From a virus, in the IMG/VR virus record IMGVR_UViG_3300042288_000581, positions 21,677 to 85,676 of that record: DNA of 64,000 nt; one strand, written 5' to 3'. Of this stretch, positions 53,801 through 61,000 are shown piece by piece. The stretch's first letter is position 1. Each line of letters begins with the position of its first letter. Position numbers and translations under genes: made by a program. A model generated the notes under the pieces. It did no database searches and was not told the DNA's origin. It saw only the letters and a program-made list of their open reading frames with translations.

Positions 53801-56064
53801 CTGGTATTGTGGAAATTGGTGGATCTGCTGGCATCAGTTATATTAAGAATGGTTTGCGTGTAAGTAACAAGACAATTTTTGAAAGTGATATTGAACAAAA
53901 TGGTGGTTTTAGAAATGCTAGTGTAGGAGCAACTAGAAATACATTAGGAACTATTAAAATTTCTCAAGTTTCTAGAACTGGAAATACCGCAACAATAACA
54001 ACTACTGCGGTACATGGATTAACTACAGGTATGCCTGTTAGAATAGTATGTAGCAATAGTCAGTTCACTACCATTGGTACTGTTAATGTTACTGTTGTTA
54101 ATACAACAAGATTTACATATACAACTACTGGAAGTGGCACGATTTCTTCAACTTCTGCTACTGGTACTGTAATTAGAACAGGATTTGGTAAGTTCCATAA
54201 TCAAGGACAATTATCTGGATTCAATGGGGCAACATCTTCTAATTTAAATGTGGATTATTATGAATATGTTGAAGATATTGCTTCATCTCAAAGTATCACT
54301 GCGGTATTATCAGTTACAGATCCATCACCAGCCACTAAGTTAGTTATTAATAATAATTATCTCGTGTCGGGTAATTCGGTAGTCTTTACAAATACTGGTA
54401 ATTTTACTAATGTTAACACCACTACGACATATTATGTTGTTAATGCCGATTTAAATGGAGTAGTTCTTTCAACGACAAGTGGTGGTAGCGGCATTGTTAT
54501 TAATCTTGCATCTGGTTCTACTTCTCCTGGTAATGCTACACTTAGATTAAAAGATACTTTAATTGACACTGGTGGAGCTTCAGAAATCAGTTCTACTCTT
54601 ACAACACTACCTATTAACAACCCATCTGGGATAAATGAAATTGGGACATATTTCTTAATCAATACGGAAATAGTTAGAACAACGAACTTACCTTCTTCTG
54701 TTTATCCATATACTGTTGAAGTTTTGAGAGGACAAGATGGAACAGCTGCTGTTGCTCACCCAGATGGATCTAAAGTTGTAAAATTAAATAAATCGGAAAA
54801 TGCTACTTATATTTTCCCATCTAGTATTACTGATGTTCAACCAAGTATAAATCTTGCTGAATTTAGCGGAACATTTAAAATAAATGATTTATTAAGAATT
54901 GATAAAAATACTGCGGATGAAGAATTTGTAACCATTTCTAGCATCAATCCAGATGAATCGCAAACATTTGAAATCAATAATGGAGGAATTGGTGCTGGCA
55001 AGGTATTAACTTTTAAAGTTACTACTACAACAGGTGATACATTTGCTCGTGGCGATGTCACGATTGGAACTGATACAAGCACTTCTAGTTTAAACGGTGT
55101 TGATATTATATCGGGTGGTGGTAATTTAAAAGTACATAATTCAATTGAACTAAGTGGAAATACTTCCACTACTATACCAGCAAAACAATATTTTGTAATT
55201 ACTAATGGATCTGCTCCGAGATTATATGTAGAAAGTGCGACTGGAAATACCAGATTATATAATGGAGCAAATTTACAGGTATTTAAAGATTCTTTCTTCT
55301 CATCTGGTGTATTCGACAAAAATAGGTTGGATATCGCTAGTGATATTGCCTTTGAAGTATTAGGTGCTTCTGGAAATACGAGACTTTCTGGAACATTAAC
55401 TACAGGAGATGATGTTATTATTAAGAGTGGTCTTTCTGGAACAAATACCATAACTTTAGACGCACAGTTAGGTACTACAGTAATTGGTAAACCATTATCA
55501 TCTGCCGCAACTGGCGCTACATTAACTCTTAATGCTACATATAGTACTTCTGCTCCAGCAATTACATCAGTATTTGCTGTCGAAAACCTCGGTATTAATA
55601 ATGATAAACCATTTAGAATTAGATTGGATGGATCTATTCAAGCATTTGGTAGAGAGAATTTCTATACTAAAAATGGTGGTAGAAGAACTATTTCTATTGA
55701 TGCCCAAAGTGGAAATTTAAATGCTACAAATCAAAGACTACAACCAAATACACAATATTTGGTCAGACCTACTTCCGAACTAATTCTGTATCTACCTGTG
55801 GCTTCTGATTGTGTAACTGGAGATGTGGTTAGATTTATTGATATTCAGGGAAGTTTGAATTACAATGTATCTCTAAAAATTAGATCTGAAGGCGGAACAA
55901 ATATTCAAAAAACGCAAGGTGGCACTGGTGGATGGTCTGGCGGAGAGTTAATAGTTAACACTCCAAATGCTGGATTTGGTCTAATGTTTGTTGGAGATAC
56001 AGATTCTTCTGGTGTTAATACGATACCAAGTGATAATAGAGGTTGGTGGATAGTGGAGGTTTGA
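44812..56064 (+). CDS. vrlC: giant VrlC-like virion structural protein
   Basis: 3750 residues. The N-terminus (SPDDFNATDALDNRGNSPTRPF, SIQRAFLEVARFSYLPG, MLSPGVHHIDNRPG) is one I know from the VrlC-like giant structural proteins of cyanomyoviruses. About residues 690-1450 contain repeated helical units built on KCKRDIGYIVDAI..DL..GGN (about 785, 1029, 1169, 1348) and ANRQEIIDYA. Beta modules of the HGLxxGxxVxV...FTY type recur at about 345, 870 and 3060. The C-terminal 800 residues are fibre-like beta repeats. Likely a long side or distal tail component; exact position in the particle is unknown. Confidence 0.85.
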   Translation: MPLTRLDNLLSSKTGKYLYVSPDDFNATDALDNRGNSPTRPFVSIQRAFLEVARFSYLPGIDNDRFDQFTIMLSPGVHHIDNRPGIENVADLPVFQYNQALGEWETNSNVSFNLSDPNNILYKFNGRDGGATIPRGTSLVGMDLRRTQLRPLYVPDPADKDVPRCALFNVTGGCYFWQFTIQDGDLSSNSPLYDATAGIGKVYTQPNDTVTKLVPEFSHHKITNFVFADRQDLGLLYRKISHVFSDFQPPIDDVYVEGQTLPVTEYWSSTTTYTAGDKVLYNGQAYQASSSSTNSVPSTNPNKWTLMVIRNREFDFRVQENRIVGPLQDAIRLDEVRIDDSSPAGVATLTVRTKINHGFFPGQYVAITNNGLNDTLNGVFQVFSISPTDPKVFTYRVPATATGLGLVSGTTYTAASSPALDTNATVQAEVDSVESASPYVFNVSIRSTWGICGIWADGKKATGFKSMVIAQYTGVSLQKDDRAFIRYDEFSNTWNQAPLTDAFATTPYHIKGDAYWKDDWRNFHVKASDDSFIQCVSIFAVGFADHFLMESGGDMSITNSNSNFGNTSLHAIGYKGFAFNQDKGGYVTDIIPPKSLSTLKTIRKQYYTFDVPLVRGTSLNPNSTRLYLGAEDARNPEDRPAASIDGYRLGAKRNEKIFVKLDASGAKSADLIHSGFKKWTASLSTLNPTGVGFTTEYNLRQDAANLIDANKTFIQSEAFGYILEKYPNLQNIPYVNPNITAETGRFRDASNLIKANRQEIIDYAFSQMQTAFPAFTVPGGGNANEKCKRDIGYIVDAIANDLYTGGNSNMIDATRAYFNSSGQPLTNGLAGEETQSVFAFNRAKDWSKKAISNLLTNTSLLNTPTLSASGTTITVTTLTPHNLQPNQFVTVGGATQTAFNGKFQVLSAGLTSTQFRYTVPTAPGVTNATGAIYVSTITIDPVNDDANVGRFKDGSKLITANRQEIIDRAAAEIAVQFPDFYYPGDPQTTSISRYKDAYRLIQQNKQEIVDGAYAEIAIQYPSFTNPDPDKCKRDIEFFIDAVSLDISQGAGNVYTRKFLQQYFTNATTLLPNGLAGEIDQSNVAFVKARNLMKDALTNQLTIKDATITSGPANYSGTGGNIPNTSPNSCADVRLAIDSLTFIVTSNLSAGNITNLAPEQVSTVIPAGETKCKRDIGYIVDSIAQDLFWGGNEFTVGAVREYFTQAGTPISNGLVGESAESVVAFNKARDWCKRALTNQLYTKNLALSTGPATAGGSGGNVSYNASGNGATCTDVQSAVDSLFSIVTSVVNAGSISGLPAVDNGDWDCANVRQTIDTLTNIITSTILAGNLNNLPVRNPGPWSQVSESSKCKRDIGYIVEAITSDLRLGGNVNTINAAEAYYTGNQLDYIENEKLETLDAYRYVRDLAISSMRNHNTYLPNASTTFGSPIVTVNSTVGLVVGMRVRSVNAIPTSSSSTIAYTTTIPSTAYIKKIGDGVNGLASNQIQLGTQGSKLDFGSTVNATATATNVNLYVEFTRGVWTNTLTPSTDSSVIQDYNYLTAGDPATGAPGGECASTASTIVNFYQILSTILNSGIGTVPRVASSINTGALAQRATLFTLTESDSNGLPTSNPHQLETGTPVRLVPRARSGINVDKRLIRLPKGFDTNTVYYVIAPGRITDPFNYSTIGSFNGSNQQNLLLATSEENAAAGIYIYSSETDGIDANVEIDVYQYVLDINYDLHQYQTKIASGSSTILETDRPHAFDRPSTNVEPQLVFFRVGSDITGSSLPTLSSQFGGTTISGKNLYFVRYVNARRFTIHETFANARDNIAPISFQPGSTAVFYTFSNKRRSPLRYDPKIGAAATDGCWYLETLSAGNTIIPRMKQSDYAGRLRTTDSYFERIEDNRTKEDRVYRLRYVIPKNLKTVRDPIRGFVFKIRTDEKRRLLPQRILLKPTSTGADTATLLAPVSGERLGLTTAEQLVLNPNFVSTYDPSAFGNPKRLETTSKVAFTVQSARKVSVNNKNYLQLTAFDIGIDAEAYKTKLFTTVKITSPEGGNGVFVSSIPNSNSTNLISWSGNCSGSGYVHGYFAYENNYYMILKDLTGNSVLDYSSTTPTIFTQGSVTASLISEPNDGRSDITKYPYVVEGANVYTLTPGDRINDDNGVSYTIASVEDVSDMENTFYIFDINTIRRRIPGQQDGVYYLTCVRGNISPYPTGSGVGENFRNFKFSQPISKLYPEFYKNDPEWYKGVDLTTTTLSDPPPTVSTADNYIHGLVTVNDAKNSLTKEMVLDFVQDPGTGGYTFNGTSTIQAQSGTASAGSEGRRIPINGTSQYPTEGKLYVELRRPSIARSGNHTFEYLGFGPGNYSTGFPARQEIILTDVQDFYAQAKKQDAGIVFYTGLNSNGDLYIGNRKINAITGEETFLESAKLVESSDEADVIGGLVTTFDTAVTFNEIITVNGSEGRAESFFNAPIVINNTTAFGSVENFPSLKIVTGEGTVVGYDPYLEVNIAQQKTGDIILHQGRLQTTVVDLNPRGLQDYQIMTALSNRTPDLANTFGLTTNGPSQLQNTDFGTKFPLASGLIQLKGNQTLFTGSLGWIYANDYIRIENRSGGGFNAQIIGIQGAASGTIVRLTWNVGITNAALQISSSSQIRITGATGALAPLNGVWPVYSTVGIPFVPTNNFVNIIVNANLPLYTAIPLPNNGYPVDAVAQPNIVIEKSKAAFKEFGVLGSEAIRTETETIGDYKLGINTVARSAHSAYETAFVSAETTPRANLDVVGTAFISGKKILSYLTETGTTKTQTNRDDALVVGGDSANPLTAAATLRISTNNNGRVGINVNNADLDRTLVVAGNGRITGDFRFQSDIEVNGGDITTTNAVFNIANEANALTFSAGANATTANLFNTTTSSQTVNIGTGVAATGTFNVHNNSYNSIVNIGVVPQITNPATPNAFPSSIITFGGAINNPSQSIFRVRNYQTVLDGTLEIKGTQLLATTPSTEFTLFPSNLTTLKIGPTAGIVEIGGSAGISYIKNGLRVSNKTIFESDIEQNGGFRNASVGATRNTLGTIKISQVSRTGNTATITTTAVHGLTTGMPVRIVCSNSQFTTIGTVNVTVVNTTRFTYTTTGSGTISSTSATGTVIRTGFGKFHNQGQLSGFNGATSSNLNVDYYEYVEDIASSQSITAVLSVTDPSPATKLVINNNYLVSGNSVVFTNTGNFTNVNTTTTYYVVNADLNGVVLSTTSGGSGIVINLASGSTSPGNATLRLKDTLIDTGGASEISSTLTTLPINNPSGINEIGTYFLINTEIVRTTNLPSSVYPYTVEVLRGQDGTAAVAHPDGSKVVKLNKSENATYIFPSSITDVQPSINLAEFSGTFKINDLLRIDKNTADEEFVTISSINPDESQTFEINNGGIGAGKVLTFKVTTTTGDTFARGDVTIGTDTSTSSLNGVDIISGGGNLKVHNSIELSGNTSTTIPAKQYFVITNGSAPRLYVESATGNTRLYNGANLQVFKDSFFSSGVFDKNRLDIASDIAFEVLGASGNTRLSGTLTTGDDVIIKSGLSGTNTITLDAQLGTTVIGKPLSSAATGATLTLNATYSTSAPAITSVFAVENLGINNDKPFRIRLDGSIQAFGRENFYTKNGGRRTISIDAQSGNLNATNQRLQPNTQYLVRPTSELILYLPVASDCVTGDVVRFIDIQGSLNYNVSLKIRSEGGTNIQKTQGGTGGWSGGELIVNTPNAGFGLMFVGDTDSSGVNTIPSDNRGWWIVEV

Positions 56065-56065
56065 T

Positions 56066-57157
56066 ATGGCATACGCAGACGCAATAAAATATAATAAATT
56101 AAAGAGTTTATCTGGTTATCCAGTGGGAACTATTGTTCCTTGGTCTGGAACAGAAGATACTATACCAGTGGGGTGGAAAGTGTGTAATGGATCCTATTTA
56201 AACATTACTGCTTATCCAAGATTGTTTAAGTGTATTGGAAATACTTATGGTGGTACTGAGGGATCTACATTTAGATTGCCTGATATTGTTGGTAAGGGGA
56301 TAGTTGATATTTTTAGGGGGCATTATGGTTATTTAAAATCAACTGCTTCTACATATTCTAATACAAATAACAATCCTATGGAGGGATTAAATACTGCTGC
56401 GTGGACTCCTGTTACGACGAGAGGGATATCTGATGATCCATATTGGGCACAGATTGGAAATGCTGATAATGGAAATACTGGATCTGCTACTGGCAATCCA
56501 GTACCATCCACGATTGATTTAGTTGGAGTTAGAAATAATAGTATTCCTGGATTGTCAGCAACTGTTAGCGGACTTGCTTTAACACCTGGAATCCTACAAA
56601 GAGGATATCAAATTATGCCTAGAAAACTGGGAGATGGTCATATCGCAATTCACGCACATACTATACCCATTCAAACTGGTCAAGAAATTTCACACACACA
56701 AGGATCTACAAATTTAGATGATTTTGAAGATTTTTGGAGGCGTCCTTGTGAAGCACAAACAACTAATGAGAATAATGCGAAAAGAACCGATGAGTATAGA
56801 AATAATGTGACGGGAGATCATGCTCGTCCAGGTGGTGGTAATACGAGCGCAAACAATGAATTTGCTGGAAATGGATTTTCTGGGGGTGATATGTTAGCGC
56901 ATGTTGGTGGACAAAAGAATTTTCACACCAGTATTAACGCAGAATTTAGAACTTGGGCGTCTATAGGTGGTCATAGTCATGGATCAAATACAATTACTTT
57001 TACAAGTGGATTGTCTGTTAGGTCAACAAGCACTTACACAGATATAGTTTCAAGTGATGTAGTAATAGATAACTCTGCTGGTCTAGATGCAGGTACTATA
57101 AATGCTACCACTTTATGCCCTTCTGTATCCATGATTTTTATTATTAAGGTTTTCTAG
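56066..57157 (+). CDS. tail fibre protein with phage tail-collar domain
   Basis: 363 residues. Residues 17-80 form a tail-collar domain: YPVGTIVPWSG, PVGWKVCNGSYLNI, YPRLFKCIGNTYGG, FRLPDIVG. Later HIAIHAHTIPIQ and GHSHGSN are His motifs like those in the trimeric tip of T4 gp12, where His pairs hold metal ions. It ends MIFIIKVF, a collar-protein terminus. One base after the giant gene; probably a receptor-binding fibre subunit. Confidence 0.85.
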   Translation: MAYADAIKYNKLKSLSGYPVGTIVPWSGTEDTIPVGWKVCNGSYLNITAYPRLFKCIGNTYGGTEGSTFRLPDIVGKGIVDIFRGHYGYLKSTASTYSNTNNNPMEGLNTAAWTPVTTRGISDDPYWAQIGNADNGNTGSATGNPVPSTIDLVGVRNNSIPGLSATVSGLALTPGILQRGYQIMPRKLGDGHIAIHAHTIPIQTGQEISHTQGSTNLDDFEDFWRRPCEAQTTNENNAKRTDEYRNNVTGDHARPGGGNTSANNEFAGNGFSGGDMLAHVGGQKNFHTSINAEFRTWASIGGHSHGSNTITFTSGLSVRSTSTYTDIVSSDVVIDNSAGLDAGTINATTLCPSVSMIFIIKVF

Positions 57158-57167
57158 GAGATTACAA

Positions 57168-58085
57168 ATGGCAACTACTTATTCTTTCGAAAGAGGTAAA
57201 TATGGTGGTCCATGTGGAACAATTTTTCCATATTTTAGATCTATGCAAAATTTGAACCCCAGAGAACAAGAATATATTGATTATATACCAGCTGGATATT
57301 TACGTTGTAGGGGTCAAATATTAAATGCCGATCAATATCCAAATTTAGCTTTAGTTTTGGGGGTTGGAGAATCATGTATTTACAGAAAAACAGGAACTTC
57401 TTTACAAAACGCAAATGATGATGGAACGGGTGGGCAAATACAATTACCAGATTTGGGGTCAAAATATATTACATCTTCTTCTGTTCCAGGAAGTTATTTA
57501 AATGCTACCACAACCAATACTGCCACTAATACTGAAGTTGCTAGAGCGGGAATTGCTGTAGATTTACAATCAAATGCTTCATCGTCCAATCAAATTTCTT
57601 TTTCATATAATGGAGATTTTGTGTTTACGCAACATGAAATACCAGTTAATGGGCAAATACGAATCACTGGTCCCTCATCTACTAGCAGAAGATCTGTTAG
57701 CGAAGGTGAGATTATGGGTCACGGTCATGGTAGTACATTAGCTACTGGAAGAATTGCCTCTGGATTTCAATGTTTTGTTAGTCAAACTGCTCCCAGAACA
57801 TTTTTATGTCAAAATGCATCTCCACAGGGGGGTGCGAGAGTGCCCACGGGAAGAGAATGGGCGACATGGCAACTAGATACTACAGGGAGTGATGAATTAA
57901 CAAATCATTCCCATTCTGGATTATTTCCTAATATCACTTCCAGTAGTTCCACTGCTTTTCTTAATAGAGCACAAATACCTTCTAGTGGAATAACAACTAC
58001 AGTAACTTTTAATAAATTTAATAGATTCTCGATAGATAGAGTTTCTGGAAAATTTATTTTGTGCGAATATCTAATTAAATTTTAA
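57168..58085 (+). CDS. tail fibre protein with divergent collar domain
   Basis: 305 residues. IPAGYLRCRGQILNADQYPNLALVLG, then GGQIQLPDLGSKYI, give a collar domain at about 42-105. HGHGS and NHSHSGLFPNI are His motifs as in the neighbour. Terminates in CEYLIKF. Probably forms a tip with the flanking collar proteins. Confidence 0.8.
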   Translation: MATTYSFERGKYGGPCGTIFPYFRSMQNLNPREQEYIDYIPAGYLRCRGQILNADQYPNLALVLGVGESCIYRKTGTSLQNANDDGTGGQIQLPDLGSKYITSSSVPGSYLNATTTNTATNTEVARAGIAVDLQSNASSSNQISFSYNGDFVFTQHEIPVNGQIRITGPSSTSRRSVSEGEIMGHGHGSTLATGRIASGFQCFVSQTAPRTFLCQNASPQGGARVPTGREWATWQLDTTGSDELTNHSHSGLFPNITSSSSTAFLNRAQIPSSGITTTVTFNKFNRFSIDRVSGKFILCEYLIKF

Positions 58086-58090
58086 GAAAT

Positions 58091-61000
58091 ATGGCTATTA
58101 CCATTAATTCTCTTACGCCAACTAATCCAACAGTTTTTGCTGGTGGATCATTAACATTTTCTGTTTCTGCCACCTCAAATATATCAGGAGCTACTCTAGA
58201 TTATCTTTGGCAAACTAGTAGTAGTTCTACTGGACCATGGTTAACACTGCCTGATAATGGTGCCAATAGTATTACTTTAACGAATATTCCAATTACAGCT
58301 AGTGGTGATTATATTAGAGTTGCTATATCTGAAAGCACTCCATATTCTCCAGTAACATATAATTATACTGTTACTGGAACTGGTTCTTCTGCTTGGACTT
58401 TTACTGGATCTGCGAGTGGTAATAATCCATCTCTTACTGCTACTGTTGGTGATACTTTAAGATTTGCTGTAAGTTCTACCAATAGTAATACTTTTTATAT
58501 TAAAACTGCTGCTGTGGGGGGAACTGGAAGTACGGTATCTACAGGAATAACAAATAATGGTACTCAGAATAATACCGTTGTTTGGAATACTGCTGGCGCT
58601 GCTGCTGGAACTTATTATTATATCTCAGCAGAAAACCCAAATAATATGGTTGGAGTTATTACATTAGCTCCAGCAACGACTACTTTGGTGAGCACTGTCA
58701 ATAGTGATGAAGTTCCTGGATTCCAACGTCAGTTGACAGTAAATGCGCCGCCATTATTATCTGTTTCTGATCAAAATCTGTCATCTTATACTGTAGCTAC
58801 TGGTTCTAGTCTATCATTTACAGTTGAAGCTACTACAAATAGTAGTTTGTCTAATTTTATTAATACTACCTCTGCTAATGTTACGCCAATAGTTTTTCAG
58901 TGGCAACAGAGTACAGATGGTGGAACTACGTGGACTAATATTACAGCAGGAACAAACATAGCAATAACAGATACGTTACTTAGTTTTGCAACTACTCCAG
59001 TACAATATTATAAACGATCTGTTCTTACTCTTTCGAATATTGCATTCACTCAAAATAATAGAAGGTATAGGTGTCAGGTTACATATACTAAAGATGGTGT
59101 TACTGCTTCCAATAGCCCAGTAAGTACAAATGCTATAACTTTATTGGTTAATCCACAAATACTTATTTCTAAACAACCAGGGACTGGAACTGATACAACT
59201 AGTACAGTATCATATGTTACAAATATTCCTAGTAGTGGTAATGCCACTCTTAGTGTAACTTCTTTCACAACTGCTCCAACCACAATATCGTATTCATGGG
59301 AGTGGAGGTGGAGTGATCAAACAACTTATACTCCTATATTGTCTTCAAACCCTCAACTATCAACAACTCCATTTAGATTGGTAACAGGAACAAATGGAAC
59401 GAGTGCTATTCTTCAATTAGAAAGAGTTAAATTATTAGCTGGTTCTAGTAGCAATTTATTGTATATACGAGTAAGTATAAGTGGATTATCTGGTGAACAA
59501 ACTATCACTTCTAACGACGCTGGACTATATTTGACACAAACTGCTGTTATTGATAGTCCAACTGATGATTTTGCGATTGAAGATAGATATGGTCCAGTTC
59601 CAAATCGTTCTTCGTATCAAGAAACTCAGCAAACAATAACTGTGTCAGCTTCTGTTGATGTTAGTATTGATACTGGCGTCAGAGGACCAATAACTTTGGG
59701 ATGGCAAAGAAAATATGCTGGGGAGACTGGATGGACTGATGTTGGAACTACTAAAAATGATGCTGGCACGGATCTACCAGCATCAACAAGCACTGATCCT
59801 AGATCGTCTGGGTCGCATACATTTACAACACCACCATTGAGAAGAAGTACAGATCATCTATCTCAATATAGAATGTATGTTACATATCTGAGTGGTGGTA
59901 ATTCAGTTACTACTTATTCTGATCCATGTACTATTTCTGTGTATAGAACTGCTTATATTGATAATGATCCAGGAAATTCTGAAGTATTTCAAAACAGTAT
60001 TGCTTCTTTTAGTGTTACTGCTTCTCCATCTAGCGGAACAGACATAGCGTATAAATGGGAATATAGTTTAAATGGGACAACCTGGAGTGATATTTCAAAT
60101 AATCCTCCATTGTTAAATGTCACTTCTATAACATATAATTCTTATACCGCAACAGTTACTTGTTCTTCCGCTCATGGATTAGTTTCTGGTGATAGAGTTT
60201 ATGTTGCTGGAGTAACACCTTTAACTTACAATGGAGTTTGGACAGTATTATCCACTGGTCTTACATCAACTCAATTTACATATACCATGTTTAACATACC
60301 AACAACAAATGGTATTGGACCATTCACGGTTCATAGATCACCTAGGTATGTTGGTATTAATACTAGTTCTTTGTTAATATATGTTGCTAGTTCGAGCATT
60401 CTTGAAAGATATTATAGATGTGTTCTCACCGTTCCTGATTCGATTGGAACAGTAGAAACTGGATATGGGTCATTAATTATTAGATCCGACACATTCCTGG
60501 GAATTTCTTCAATTAATGATAGACAAGTACAAGAATATGAAAGCGTTACGTGGACTGTAAATGCTACTTCTGCGAGCTTAAGTACTCCCGCATATCAGTG
60601 GCAAAAAAGTACAAATTATACTTCCGCAAATCCTAATGCTGCCACTTGGAGTGATATTGTTGGTGCAAATTCTCCTACTTTTACAATATCTTCAGTTCTC
60701 TCTGCCAATGCGGGGTTCTATAGATGTCGTGTGATTAGTGCGGGATCTACAATTAATTTTAGTAACGTTGCTAGATTACAAGTTTTACCAGTAACTATAA
60801 ACATTACAACAAATACGCCATCTTCGCTTGCTATTGAAGAAGATTTTGCTGGAACAACATTATCTGTGGTTGCGTCTAGTACTACTCCAGGAACGATACA
60901 ATATCAATGGCAATTAAAACCAGCTGGTTCTTCTACGTGGTCTGACGCTCCTGTGGGATTTAATCAAACGAACACTGTAGGTGAAAATTATAGAATTCCA

